A DNA stretch of 64,000 bases from Kuschelorhynchus macadamiae (GCA_030620095.1 JAUTXW010000328.1:248001-312000); one strand, 5' to 3'; numbered from the stretch's first letter, positions 1 through 13,465 are shown. Numbers and translations are program-made. Notes: generated from the sequence alone by a model not told the origin.

Positions 1-525
1 CAAATATTTCCCAGAAGACAGCAGGGCAGGTTTGGTCTAAATGTGTCCTGCTTCATATTAGGAACGCATATAAAATTTTATATATTTGAGGGAAACCTAA
101 CAGCCAATCGCTATATAGAAATTTTAGAGGCAGCTATACCTGAATTACTTGACGATATTCCTCTAGCGCAAATTAACAAAGTTTATTTTCAACAGGACGG
201 TGCTCCTGCACACAATTCTGGAATGACAAGATTATTTCTGGACAATAATTTTGCCAATCAATGGATCGAAACAAATGGACCTATAAGATGGCCCCCTAGG
301 TCCCCATATTTGTCGATTTTAGATTTCTTTCTATGGGGATATCTGGAAAATAGAATTTACAAAGACCACTATGATAATGTCCAAGATTTAGGAAATGCAA
401 TAAGAGAAAATTTTCGCTATTTACAAAATCATCCCGTTATTTTGCTTAATTCCCTAAAACGAATACGAAAATTGTGCGAAGCATGCATAGAACAAAATGG
501 AAATCAGTTTGAACAGTTCTTTTGA
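1..525 (+). pseudogene. Tc1/mariner-like DDE transposase, C-terminal part, cut by the window start
   Basis: The reading frame is open from base 1 and ends at a stop at 523-525, so the N-terminal half lies outside the window. Visible are the IFEGNLT block that follows the first catalytic region, the second catalytic aspartate in FQQDGAPAH, and the WPPRSP..LDFFLWGYL block. In the last block the residue expected to be the third catalytic aspartate (RSPD in sister copies in this window) reads RSPY, so this copy is probably catalytically dead. The C-terminus (roughly the last 45 residues) is colinear with the other copies here. The family is the insect Tc1/mariner-like group usually associated with a DUF4817 helix-turn-helix. 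No terminal repeat could be assigned to it. Confidence 0.8.
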
Positions 526-1965
526 TTTCCTTGGTTATTGTATTTCTTATACGACAGTTAATTTTTGCTGAAAAGCTTGTTACATAATAATTTATTACTG
601 TTTTGTTCTTGTGTTACATAAATCTAGGTAGGTAGGTGGTACTTTTTTGGTGCGAAATTATCAATACATATTTTGATAAATAGATTTAATTACATATTTA
701 TTTTGATTTATTTTTAGGATGTAGATATTGTTAACGACTTTAAATAAAAGGCAGCATTGTTTTGCATGGCCTACTGCAAAATTTGGGATGATAATTATAA
801 AAATTAGGATTTTTGTTGTTGTTTATTAAAATAGACCCATACTATTATATATATTTTTGAGAAGCTTTTAAAAGGACAAATCAATTTCTTGGCAAATATA
901 CAGGGTGTCCTATTTAAAAAAACACAACTTTGGGTCATATCTAAAAAACAACTCAAATGAAAAATATGACTACGCCACTGGATCCAGCATAAAAAACTGC
1001 ATAAGCAGCAATTTTTCCCTTTGCGTTAAGTTAAAAGATAACCGAGATACGACGGGGGTTCCAAAATGCAAAATTTTCTATTTCGCCCTGTATCTCATAA
1101 ACGAAGAAGGCTATGAAAATTTTGTTTACGACTTCATGAGTTTCACAAAAAATTAGCTCAGGTTCGTGGAAACCGCAAGGTTCTACCTTTAAAAATAAGC
1201 GAGATACCCTGCTTTTGCAACCAAATCCGGACCCCCTTTACAGTTGGAAAGTATTTATTTTTACTTGCACAATAAAACAAATTGAGTGATATAATACAGA
1301 GTCCCATGAAGAGGAACAAATGACCACTCAAGAGAACAAATGTTTCCAAAAATCGTTTTATTATTAAGTATTAGTGTTGACCAGTGTACTAGAATACATG
1401 GGCTGTTTGTTGTCCGTTAAACTAAAGTTATTTTTGAATAATCTTACGTAAGCCTAACATTGAATCCCACCATCTTATAACTCGTTTTAAATTGCCCCAA
1501 CGAGGCTCCGCAAAATATTACAATACGAATTACTCGGATACAAAACTGGCAAATAAAAATGCAGGATAATAAATATAAACCAGTCTCTATTATAATTCCA
1601 CCCATATCGCACTGAAAGTGGGAAGATAAGCAAAAGCTGCAGCTCCAAATGCAGGTACAATAAAAAAACTGAAGCTCGGTATCGAATCAGAGGGATGCTA
1701 TTAAATGCCGAAGTTACGATTGTTTAGTTGATACCCGATCGAATATTACCTAAGTTATCGGCAATTCGTTCTGTGTATTTATTTTACGGCGGATTAAATG
1801 GAAATGCGGTATTTAAGTGTCCGTTTTCTCTGTCTGTTTAAGTGAAAAATGGGTATATTACAGAATAACTGTTTACGCCAACTGCGAAACTTGCTTTTCA
1901 GAAAAGACAAGAGTTATTCTCCGAGATATGAAAACATTTCATATCTGAATGTTTCTTAGTAAAGT
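526..1965. other. AT-rich interval with transposon-end-like motif and a dispersed repeat
   Basis: No coding region is recognisable. TACAGGGTGTCC at 899-910 looks like the terminus of a TA-inserting DNA transposon; the following ~250 bp resembles degenerate transposon end sequence. Bases ~1735-1960 form one copy of a dispersed repeat whose second copy is at ~10445-10685 (shared blocks include TTATCGGCAATTCG and AGAATAACTGTTT). Confidence 0.5.
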
Positions 1966-3921
1966 CCCAGATAAACCTACACCAGATGCGAAAGTTAGAC
2001 AAGTAGCGCATCAATTTTCTTTGGCCTCGGCGAGAGAGACATGTATGGACCGCACCAAAAATTTTGTCGGATATTAAAAATTAATAATAAATTAAAAATA
2101 GCATTACCCGCACCAATTCAAATTTTTTGGAAACAAAATGTTATGAGTATTTTGGTATTATAATATGTGAATTACCGGTTTTGTAAGGTGTTTATTTTTG
2201 CTTTTACTGCGATATAAATTTAATTTAATCTTATTTCATTAAAATGAAAAAGTAATTATAATATTGTTTTAAAAAAATGCTCATTTTCCTGCACTATTTA
2301 GAAAATAGTGTTTAAATTAGGGAAAAACACATTTTTAACTTTCACAAATATATTTATTTCTACACAAAATTATAAAAAATATCTGAACATTATGTAACTA
2401 GTTGTTTAAGAATATCTTGTCTTTTATTAAGGAATTACGTTGTAAAATGCCATCATTTTATGATTTTTTTAAGTACAACCAATATTATCGGCATCAACAA
2501 ACAAGGTTTTTGGGTAATATCTAAAACAAAGATAAAATAAATAATTTAATGGTAAAAAACGATGCATTGGTATAACGTGCTATAACGGGGAAAATCAAAT
2601 CATATAGAAGCGACATAAACTGCTTTTACGTGTCCCGTAAATAAACATTTTCGAATAAATGTTCTCAGTTCTTAGAAAATACGTTTTTCAATTATCTGTA
2701 TTGTACAAGTAACAAGAACCTAATCCGGCCGAGATAGCCGGTAGCTACACCAACGGTCGGACGAAACAGTCTTGTTAATACCGGTCGGTATGTCAATTTG
2801 ATTTGTTGAGCGGATTTATTTATATACTGAGTGTTATGTTATGGAGTTAGTATGAGCATATATATATTGTTAAAAATGCTATTTTTTTTGTGTATACCAT
2901 GGCTGCTCCTCCAACACAAACGTATTATATAAACTCTTTTATTATTGATTCTATTTTTTCAATTATTTTATTATCTCGAATATTTGCTCTACCTTAATAC
3001 GAAATTTTTAGACTAGATTATAATAGGTAGTTGCGTTACAGTATTTTAAAATTACTTTTTATTGTTTATAAAAAACAATTATTTTCATATCTTTAAAATC
3101 CATTACTTTAACGTTTGCTTTTTCTTTAATTTTATCCGCAACTATAGTAATAAACTTTTTGCGTAATAGATGACCGTGTTCACCTTCGTAACGTCTAAGA
3201 TTTGATTTTCTCTGCCCTTGAACCACGTCAGTTGGGTTATTTCAATCTTACCGGGATTAATATGATTATCGGTACCTGTATTTTAACAATGCTGTCTCTT
3301 GATAAAATTATGGCCTTTTTCGGAGGTTCTTCGAATAAAAAATCAGATCTGCGCTTAGGTCCACGAAAAATTTTCGGTATAGCGGTATTATAAAAGCGCT
3401 TTACACAGCTTGTAGATACCGCAAAACATCTACTTTCAAAGTGATCTTCGCATAACTTGTAATTACAATAACTTTTTTCTAAAAGATCCTTCCGTCCGCT
3501 TTAAGCCAACTGTTAAAACTAAAATTGTTATATTTTTATACTATAAAAGGTATGTTGGTTTTATTATTAACATAAATGTTAATAATAAAACCAACATACC
3601 TTACGGGATCTTAAGGTAATTTGAACAGTGATTTATTGCTCCACTTCTATGTGAACAATATAAATAAAGGGAATTATAACCAGGCATTTTTACAATCGCA
3701 AAAATAAAACTGTATAAAAAATAAATGTTTGAAAAATTAAATAATAACATAAGCTCTCGTACTATCGATATCGCCGCTCGAGCAAGCACTTCCGTTCGGA
3801 TTTAAAATATTAACTGGACCTTTTACTATGTCTCAGATGGCTGGACATCCGTAGGAGGCGGAGTTTCACATAAATCCGCTATACATACGGCACTTTCGCA
3901 TCTGGTGTAAGTTTATCTGGG
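1966..3921. mobile_element. Non-autonomous TIR element, 1,956 bp, with 7-bp target duplication
   Basis: Terminal inverted repeats of 30 bp (1966-1995 and 3892-3921) begin CCCAGATAAAC and differ at one position. They are flanked by a perfect 7-bp direct repeat GTAAAGT (1959-1965 and 3922-3928). The interior is AT-rich with no recognisable transposase; the two ~63-codon open frames inside look random. The element interrupts a copy of the dispersed repeat described at 1735-1960. The 30-bp TIR and 7-bp duplication do not let me assign a superfamily with confidence (P-like and hAT-like elements are both possible). Confidence 0.65.
3547..3602. repeat. Perfect inverted repeat, 27-bp arms, 2-nt loop
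   Basis: Arms 3547-3573 and 3576-3602 are exact reverse complements separated by AA. It lies inside the non-autonomous element 1966-3921. As RNA it would form an uninterrupted hairpin; as DNA it could form a cruciform. Confidence 0.9.
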
Positions 3922-5059
3922 GTAAAGTGTCTTCAGAGATATAAGAAAGTGACTAGCTGCCTTCAAGTAACTGCAATAAAAGAGCATTGTGAACACATTG
4001 TAATTTGCATAGGTAAAAAGATATCTATGGGCTGTACTTATCGTGGTACTTAAACTATAGTAAGCTTTAGTTATTGTTAATCATTCGCGCCAATCACTTG
4101 TGTTAAAATATCTTTCGAATGGCAAATATGTGACCCTCATGACGTGAACGGAGTGTTTCTTGCCCAGTTTCTCCCCACATTTCTTTCCATTGTCAAAACA
4201 GAAAACATTTGTCTGCGCATGCCAAAGAAATTATAAACTTAACTCTTTACCTAACGCGGACTTATGAAGAAACAAAAAGTTTTAGAAGAGACCTCTATTT
4301 TGACGAAAGTACCATAAACAACTATTTGGAAAATTGTGAACAATTCTGTTGTAGAGAGAAAAATAAGAAAAGATAGCGGTAACTTTTTAAAGTTAGATGG
4401 AGGTGCTGAAGAAGTAATATGGCGCAAAATTTACGAGATTTACGAAGAGCAAAATGCGCTCATATTGGACAATTTACTACCGAAATTTGAAAAAGATCAA
4501 ACTTGAATTAAATATTGCCGAACTGGTGTGTGGAAAAGTATTAAGCGAATTGGTTTTAAATTTTAAAATAAATCAATAAAAACAAATTATAACGGAATTC
4601 AGGTAAGTGAGGAAGTTTTTTTTTGTGTAGACAAAACCTGGAAAAGATATGAAGAGTTGACCTATTGATCTGGCTTAGGGAGGTAGGGGGGGAGTAAATT
4701 ACGATTTTCAATTGATTCAGAGCTTATTTTATTCATAACATTGTAACCACTGGGTATGCTCAGTCAGGAGGGCAACGCTACTTTCGCCCCCTCTAAATCT
4801 GCCACTGAAATGGGCAATCTGCTACTTCTTGCTAAGAATTTTGTTTTATAAAACGCAGGATTTCTTAAAGTTAGAGGATCGAACGGAAAATTATTTCTCC
4901 ATTATTAGTGCAAATATGAGGTACAATAAAAAAACTAGGTCCGGTATCTAACTGAAAAATGGGTATATTACAAAATAACTGAATAAGAAAATATTCCATT
5001 GGATATAGAAAGTGATGCTGAAGCTATAGCGGCCATACTTCCAAAGTAATCCAGACATC
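3922..5059. other. Non-coding interval with dispersed repeats and a weak transposase-like trace
   Basis: Bases ~4815-4920 are an inverted copy of ~20560-20680 (shared GGGCAATCTG and GATTTCTTAAAGTTA blocks), and ~4918-4985 matches parts of 1655-1870. Around 4320-4500 a degenerate reading resembles the spacer downstream of a Tc1-type helix-turn-helix (IYEIYEEQN-like), too weak to call as a gene. Confidence 0.4.
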
Positions 5060-5571
5060 TATATTAATTGACGTATACTCGGTTCTTTGAATGGAGGGGC
5101 AGAAGACGAACGTTGGTGTTTCACAAAAAGATTTACTTGCCTATTTCATGGAAAAACAAAAAGCATCTACTTTTTGGAGTCAATATCCAATGTTGACAAG
5201 TACTCTATATCTGAAGGATAATATAGATGTAGAAAAGTTTTGCAATTTACTGGCATTTCTAATGCAAAAATTGGATGGTTACACACCTAAAAAGTCGAAC
5301 ATATTTATTCGAGATGAAACTGAAACATTTTTCGTTGAAAGAGATAACCACACATTTTAAGGTTTCTCTGACTATTGGCATTTTTGGTGCATACTGGAGA
5401 GAAGAGTTAACGAACATAGATACAAAAAATGTAGGAGATAAACAAGGATTTATGAAAATTAGTATTCCTAGAGAATTCACCATCATTCAAGGCAGCATAG
5501 AAAATAAGGATGTACATTTTTCGTTTTCGGCCTTTACACACCTCACATACAAGGCTTTTTGTTGCCTATAG
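5060..5571 (+). pseudogene. Tyrosine recombinase (Crypton-like) fragment
   Basis: Two overlapping frames (5091-5360 and 5275-5571) make one relic with a frame change near 5335-5350. The first frame has a core-binding-like segment (FWSQYPML, then NIDVEKFCNLLAFL and TPKKSNIF). The second has GIFGAYWREEL, which fits the region around the first catalytic arginine of tyrosine recombinases, followed by an IPREFTI-type strand. The downstream His-x-x-Arg and catalytic tyrosine blocks are missing, so it is truncated. Similarity to insect Crypton-type recombinases is from recognition of the family pattern, not a search. It could instead be an exapted recombinase fragment. Confidence 0.5.
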
Positions 5572-5589
5572 AGATGGTAAATGCTTGGT

Positions 5590-5990
5590 ATTAATTTATC
5601 TCGTATCGGCAGATGATTAAGTAAGCTTTGTTTCGGCAGATGATTAAGTAAGCGGTGAACCATTTGTCCGAAATCAATGTTTTGGTTTTTGTGTATTTTC
5701 AAATATTGAAAGGCATAAAATAAATATTGATGAATGGTGTGAACCGACGAATCGAACCGAATAGTAAGTAGCGAGCTTTAAGCCGGTTTATTCTTCCGCA
5801 TAGGGTGAAGGGTCCGGTTCATCCGTTCTTTTCATTGCGCGGCAATTACGTCTTTTGGGCAGATAATCAAGTAGGCTTTAACCTTGTCGAACCATTCGTT
5901 CGAATCAAATCTTTTGTCTTTTATGTATTTTCAAACATTGAAGACACCTGAACTTCATGTTAATGTAATGAACAAAAATTGGTGAACAGT
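5590..5990. repeat. Diverged direct repeat, two copies
   Basis: About 5600-5770 and 5855-5990 share ordered blocks (CAGAT.ATTAAGTA, GAACCATT.GT, TGTATTTTCAAA.ATTGAA). A short piece recurs near 8890-8930 (GACGAATCG..AATCGAA.CGAATAGT). No coding content is seen. Confidence 0.5.
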
Positions 5991-8900
5991 GTGGATGAAA
6001 TATTCGTCAATTCATTGATTCATATTCTAACATTTCTACCTTTAAAGGATGCCCAATTGAAATGTTATGGTTTACCAATATGACGGAAGGCGGTAAATAA
6101 GTAAGATATGTTAGTCACCAGACGCAATACACTCACCTAATATCGACCCAATATTATCTCTTAATGATGACTATTGCTAGCTCTAGTCGGGTAGGTTCGG
6201 ATTCTTCTTTCTCGTTACTCTACTTATACTTCCATATCACAATCTCTTACTTAAGGTGTAATATTTAAGTTGAGCGCCACCAAGTTTTAATTTAAGTTAA
6301 ATAAAACTTGGGAGAAAAAAAAGTTGCATTGAATCTAACCACTATCAATAGGTAAAGACTTATCTTGATCAATTGAAAACCAACACGTTGGAAACAAATG
6401 ATTTTTATTGTTTAATTCATAATATAGTCGGTGACTTATCCCCAAGAAAAAAAAATGTACTGAACAAAAAAAATAATGATTGTTAACTCAATTCCATCCA
6501 ACAGGGAGCTTAATAGCATCCCAACAAGAAGTGAAGGAATTAAGTTTTCCCTAACAAGAGTTTAAATTCATTGTAAAGTTATACTAACTGAAATCCTAAC
6601 TAAATTATTTGATGTGGGGTACGTAAATACAAAACCCAGAAGCTTATTCCTTATCTATACCACTTCAGATTAATAACATTTGGATTACACAATATAAATA
6701 AGAATTAGATCAAATAATCAGTTTAGAATCCCAAAAAGTTTCTTTCCTCCCTTAGATGATTGAAGTTTAATTCTAGTTAAAACAAATAATTATGTAACAA
6801 ACGATAATGGTTAGTGTTAGGTATTAAAAAAAATTAATTTTGATTATCCACACGCTGAGTGGCAGCACAATAAATATCTATAAAATGTCTATTACATAGA
6901 TTTAAATGTCTTAGATATTACCAATAAAACTGCAGTAATTAGGTAGCGCTACGAAGCCAGCTGCGTTTCACCTTACAGAAATTCTGCACAATATGCTATA
7001 TACTAGACAAGGCGACACCAGTAATTAAATTAATATGCATAAACAGTTTAATTAACAGAAATAGTAATATGTAAAGGACATATTTAAGACTATATCTGTT
7101 CCTTCAGAGTACCAAAAAATGGGTTTTTCAACTATAAACTAATAAACGTTAAACTAGTTGAAGTGAATAACACTAGGTAGGGTATGACCCTTCCAGAACA
7201 AAGATTAATCCTAAGAAAAGTACGAACTATATGTTAAGTTTTCAAATATTATACTACTACTTAGCTGAATACTTTAGTCACTAGTGTAGACTGTAAATGG
7301 TGGTAAGGCCGGTAACATCTAAGTGTTCCTCAGTGATCACTATGCCTTGCAGCTCCGCTACGTAGACCGTATCCAAGACATAATGTCTATTCCATCAAAA
7401 GAAAAGTTCCAAATTCCATAAATAACTAGCAGTTAGGAAACTATACCAAAACCTTGCTAATGGTTTGTCTTTAAAGTTCCAAAATAATCTCAAATGAACT
7501 TCAAAGGTTCAACCTTATACAAAAACCCTGAAACAAGAATTGTCCCATGTAGAAAAATCTCTACAACAAAGTTTGGAATATAATTCCAGACAGGCAAAAC
7601 AGCACACAATATATGCGAGAATATAATATAAAATTCTTACCTCATTGTAGCTACGAGGGTACCAAAAAAATTGCTTGGTGAGCACCGATGTTAAGATGAC
7701 CGATGTTAGTGGCACGTGGAAGTAATTAAGACAAAACCTCCATGTAGGCTGTAAAGTTGAAACCCAAAATTTACTAAACAATAATCTCTAATCTCCCATT
7801 TGGGATGGAATTTATTTAACAATCAAAAAAAAAAAAAATCAGAACATCCGACACTTCCGTCGTTGATAAGACTTGGTGCTAAAAAGAAAGATCTTTTCCT
7901 TAGCCCTTCTCACGTACACAAAATGGCTTCCATCACACAATATTACCAAATACGGTAAAACTACATATCCTTTTCTACATTCCAACACATTATTTGAAAA
8001 AAACAACTTTTCTCAGTATCAACAAAATAATGTTGATACACTAAATCCCCTGAACTAAATATTAACTTGTCAAATTCTAGTTCGGTTTATAACAAAAATA
8101 GCCTTTATATCCATGAGTATTGGAAAGAGATGAAAATATATTATTACTCCTCAACTAATCCAAGCTACCCTGTATTTTGTTCAACCAAAGAATTACCATC
8201 TAAATTAGTAATATTAGCTCGCCGATACGTCAAATCAAGTACTTGTAATAAGAAAGAAAAAGAGAGAGACAATACTTCCACTTCTATGCTTATTCCGACT
8301 GCATTATTCTATCGATTGAAAGCATGTGGTTTTGAACTGACCTATTATAACCCCGTGTAAAAATCTGACAACTGATAAACAATAACAAAGCAAATCTTTG
8401 TAGATTTCGAAATATATAATAATGAACAAATTTACCTTACTAATTAATGCAAAATAGTGAACCAAGTTATTAAAGAACATTTGTGTTTAAATTTACGTGC
8501 TTATGAAATTTCCAAACAAAATGTGATATGCTATTTGACATGTAAACAACAAAATTCTTCTGAACTAACTGATATAAACAAATGGAATCTTAGAATATTA
8601 ACGCAAGAAAACTATATACAGGTAGATTTTTGAATGTTTGTACTTTTGCTTCCGGCTATTTGTGACAAGAATTTCTAGCATTATTTCTTAGCTATCAATG
8701 TTAAATATAAGACTAAATATAGTATGAAAGTGTGTTTTTAATTATAAACTAGATTAAAATGACTTAGATATCACAAATGATATAATACTAAAAAAATGGA
8801 AAAGTGTCAAGCGAAGATTTATTTTACTGAATTTTACTGCCCCATGTACTGACAGACATATATGATAAATCTAACTTAACAATATGAATAGACGAATCGG

Positions 8901-9539
8901 CAAATCGAAGCGAATAGTGAGTAGCTAGATTGCGGAATATTTAAAATTACCTAAAAATTCAGAATACACTGGCCATTGTTTTTGAAGGTCATCTCCATTT
9001 TTGTTTGCAGATTCCACAGCTGATTGTATCCTTATTAAAAAGGCACGATGGATGGAAGAATAGTGTAGCAGCTGAGGGGTATGTTGAAGTTCAGTGAAAA
9101 ACAGGAAGAAAACTGCAACACAAATAATGGGAAGAAAAGAATAAACAAAAGAACAAAGCACACGCTGTGTTGTTAATAACGACATAATAAAGGATGGCTC
9201 TATAAAAGTGTCTAGTAATAATTCATCTGGTTTAAACATGTCAAAATGAACTGAACTAGCAGTTCTTGATGGAAAACCATTTAAACTAAGTACACGGAAA
9301 CACTTGTTTGCAATTTTCTCTTAATTTATTTTGCCAAAGAATGTTAAGATGTTAAATCTTAAATAAAAGTATGTTTTGCGGATATTATACAGTTAAAATA
9401 TTCTGGGTTTTAGATTTAACAATGGGTAACTATTCAGGTCGAATTGATCGTTCAATAAATGTGTTGCTATTTTTATGTTTGTTTATTTCCATACTTTTTA
9501 GTAAATTAAGTTTTTTACTTTTTCGTTTTACGCGCAAAA
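5991..9539. other. AT-rich interval without recognisable genes
   Basis: Open frames here are short (all under ~105 codons), show no family motif and have no paired conserved blocks. I see no TIRs or tandem repeats beyond homopolymers, apart from the short repeat piece near 8890-8930. Confidence 0.5.
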
Positions 9540-9900
9540 TTTCAAAGTTCTCATCGAAAGTATGGCTTTCTTGAATTAAATGTTGTTTAGAGTAATTGGA
9601 ATTATCTTTATGCCGTCTGTAACTAAATGTATGTTCATTAATTCTCTTTTTAAACGTTCAGACTGTTTGTCCAATAGAAAATTTTGAACAGGTATTTGAC
9701 TTGTAGACACCGGATTTATTCTGTTTTTTTTTTGTTTTCATCTTATTGTTTTTGATATATCTACCAAAGCTGTTGTTAGTCCTAAAAGCAACAGTTGCAC
9801 CTTTATTTTTACAAAACTTAACAATATTTAATGTTATTTTTCCTGTATAAAGTATGAAACTGAGTATTTTCTTTGAACTTGACATCCATCCTAATCCCAA
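9540..9900 (-). pseudogene. Penelope-like element remnant: GIY-YIG endonuclease region
   Basis: On the minus strand the frame 9900-9658 runs into the start of a GIY-YIG fold: SGVYKSN followed by CSKFSIGQT. An adjoining frame down to ~9540 continues with an FKKRINEH helix and a SKQHLIQESHTF segment. These blocks match, in order, the C-terminal endonuclease of Penelope-like retroelements. Upstream, TNNSFGRYIKNNK is the usual linker before this domain. The reverse transcriptase part is not recognisable further upstream, so this is a short 5'-truncated relic with at least one frame disruption after IGQT. Confidence 0.6.
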
Positions 9901-10091
9901 AAACGATGATTTCTTTTTTGTCTACGATTGATTTTAAATATTATAAGATTATCCCTGACTACCTGCTTTCTTTGAAACTGAGTATTTTCTTTGAACTTGA
10001 CATCCATCCTAATCCCAAGAACGATGATTTCTTTTTTGTCTACGATTGATTTTAAATATTATAAGATTATCCCTGACTACCTGCTTTCTTT
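9856..10091. repeat. 118-bp tandem duplication
   Basis: Units 9856-9973 and 9974-10091 are nearly identical; one A/G difference is visible in the CCCAA(A/G)AACG block. It lies at the edge of the Penelope-like remnant, and the same AATCCCAAGAAC..TGATTTCTT block appears in the 3' region of the other Penelope-like element near 45291-45315. Confidence 0.85.
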
Positions 10092-13000
10092 AGTGTAAAT
10101 TTGGGTGCTTATTAACGTTAAACATTAACTTTGGTTTCTTTTGGTCGAAAGTCCACCAAATCCTAAAATCCACTTGCAATACATTTTTGCACAGGTGTTT
10201 ACGATGGAAGTACGAAATGGGTTTATTTGGTAAACAAAAACAAAAAATGTTCAATTTGAATGACATCTCCAGTTAATATAAGGTCATATTTATATAAAGA
10301 AAAACATCTTGCCCAAAAAAAAAATGTGCTAAATATTCTACATACCAAATGAAGATAATAATAATAAATTTGTCTTTTAATATTACACAGACAAAAGCCC
10401 CTTTATTTTACAATAGGTTAACACCCTAATATCAATGCAATGCTGGAATATTAACTAAGTTATCGGCAATTCGGTTTGTGTATTTTACTGTAGATTAAAT
10501 GGAAATGTGGTAGGTATTTAGGTGTGACTATTTATTCTCTCTGTCCGTTTAAGTGAAAAGTGTATTATACAGAATAACTGTTTTCGCCAACTTAAAGTAA
10601 TTTGCGAAATTTGCACTTTAGAAATGGCATGATCTATTCTTCAAGATGAAAATATTTTGATATCTGAAAGTTTCTTAGTATTATCAATGATAAATGTCCA
10701 TTTCAGCTATTCTTGTTTTACTTGTCGACTTAATTAATACACTGGTAAACGAGAAATAACTTTTTTGTGCATTGGATAAGACATGTAAAAGAAGAGGAAA
10801 TAGAAAATTGGATGTAACATGTCTTTAAAATTGGATTTTACAAAATATAGAACATCCTATCTCTTTTAAGTTTCTGGCAACTGCAATTACGGTAATTTTT
10901 AATACTGTAAATTTTAGTGTATAAATGAACCATTTTAGATCTTTATATATAAGAAAAAATACATAAAATTACCTGGTCATCCACATATGACCGTTAAGTT
11001 AATTTGAAGTCGATCGGGTAAGTAGTTTTAGAGACGCTAAAACGAGAATATATAAAAAAACCTAGAATCCATTAAGTAATTTTTTCGGGCAGAATTTTTA
11101 AATTATATTCTATTAAGCACATCAATGATCTACCAGCAGTCCTATTCACAGCAAAATTGACTGCTAAATATTTATAAGTATATCGGCCAAAAAAAATCGC
11201 TGTAAATTCTTCTCAAGTTCGACAATTGGCTGCTAGGGGGCGTAACAGGAACACAAAAATGTAAATGCCAATTTTTTCTTAAATTTCCCTAATTGTGGTA
11301 TGTTGAAAATATAAGCATTGTATTCTTTAACCAATTAAGCACTTTTTTGCTTCAGACCATTTTTTTCTATTTTCAAAAATAAAGTGGTGGGGGAAAGTCA
11401 AAAATTCTCTGTTTTGGATGAACCGATTTTATTCAACTTGGTATCGAAAAAAAGTGCTTTTTTGCTCTATTCGTGGAAACCTAAACTGAACCGCAATAAC
11501 TTTGTTAGTGGTCACTAGATGCCGCTGTTTCAGAATTTTCCAAATAATGCTGATTTTCCCAAAAAAATCAAATGGTACGCTATGACTTTTATATCACAGT
11601 TTATTTGGTAGTTATGAAAGCCATTGAATAGTAAAATAAAAAATCCAGGTTTAAGTTAAGAAACTCGATGATTGTCTCTCGAATCGGAAACGTCGGATTG
11701 GAAAATTTAGCATGCCATTTTGCAGAAGAAGGAATGTGATAATAGTAAAATGAAAATTATTTTCATCTCGTATTTCAATTAATTCCAAAATTTTAGGAGA
11801 ACCAAAAAACTGATCACATCACCTCAATTGCCACATATGGGGAGCTGCCTCGCCTTCAATTCTTAATACACTTGACGCCTGATTGTCGAAGCTGTCGTGA
11901 AATCGCATAATTTAATGTAAGCAAGCACGAGGGAAATGACTATAGGTATAAAAATCTCAGTATAAAGAACTTAAATCCTCTTCTTAAAGGCAAAAAACAA
12001 ATTAACTTCTAAAGACAGTTCACAGCTAAAATATAAGGCCATAAGCCAACGTTGTCCACAAATATCTCATGTAAAATTAGTCTAATAACAAAGTGGGCGA
12101 CAGGAACCACTTTTCCCATCCTTTTACAAGCAAAAGGCGACAAGTGGCGCGGAATACCCTGCCGGAATCTGAGAATTCACTTGACGCTGAAATAACTCTT
12201 TAATATTCAAGTAAATAAAGATCTTAAGAACAGTCAAAGCTTTAACAATAATATTATACCATTTTGTTGTTAACCTAACTGATTTAACTAGATCTCGTAA
12301 GCCCTTCAGGCAAATAAAGTAGAGGCAAGTTAAATTGAATTTTCTCAAAGCAGTGCAACAATAAGTGGATAAAATATAAGCCAGTCAACTTATATTAGTT
12401 TATTATTCTTATTCAGGTGCGAGAATAACAGATGATACTGAAAAACCTTACTTGCCAATTTTATAAGGGCGATGCGAGAGCTCCAAATTAGAGGTATCTC
12501 AAAAATGAAAATTTTTGTTTGAAGAGATATTTTCAAAATTCTGTAAGAATATGCAAGGTATAGTTAAAATATACAGTTTCTGAAAGTTTGAGCCAAATCA
12601 GTCTCATAGAAAGTTTTTTACAAAATAGGCTCATTTTGACCCAATCCTAAAACCCAACATAAAAGCAAAACTAAGATCGATATTAAGCTCAAAACCAAAC
12701 AGACTGGTATAATTTGTCATAAGCTTCATTTGAATCCTAGCATGACCTCTCTGGAGAACTTTTAATTTTTAAATGAAATTTTTATGAAAAATTAACTTTC
12801 TATTTTCATTCATAGCGTCAAAACGAAAAGTGATAAAATAAAATTTATTAAGAAAAAAATGCGTATTTTTAATTTTTTTATTATTATTTTTATTTTGGGA
12901 CTTTTTGATCGAGTGAACTGCTGATCGGTATGAACTTTCACAAATTTGAACTTAGCGAGTCCTGGCATCAAAAGAGAGTGAGAAATGAATAATTTCTTTT

Positions 13001-13465
13001 ATCTAGAATAATATTTTTTCAAATTTTCAACTGAAAAGATGATTTTGATCAATTTTCATTTTATACCTAAAAAGATCCGTACGCAACACAATAACTCTTT
13101 TAAAGCCATGGCGATGATGCTCATTTAAAATATTTAACCGAATTTAGAAAATCAAATTGATGGAAACAATCCAGAAAAAATGGCATCACAGGCATTGATT
13201 TTCGTATGTAGAATACGGGAAAAATAATTAAAAATTCATAAAACATCAAATTAATTTCAGAAAACTAAAGAACCAATTTCGTAGGAGCTCCACAATATCG
13301 CTGCTGCTTCTACATGTTTGAGATTAAGATGGTTAACATTTCCAGAATTCCAAGGGTGCAATTTTGCTCGGATTGGTCCAAAAGTGCATTGCAAAGTGCT
13401 TAATTGCTAACAATTAAATAATAAAAAAGCTACAGGGCAAAATGAAAAGCATTCCCAAAACGTAA
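10092..13465. other. AT-rich interval, dispersed repeat copies only
   Basis: Contains the second copy (~10445-10685) of the 1735-1960 repeat and a short piece (~10972-11035) of the modular repeat seen at 50230-50990 (TGGTCATCC..ATGACC and CGGGTAAGTAGTTTT). No gene is recognisable. Confidence 0.5.
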
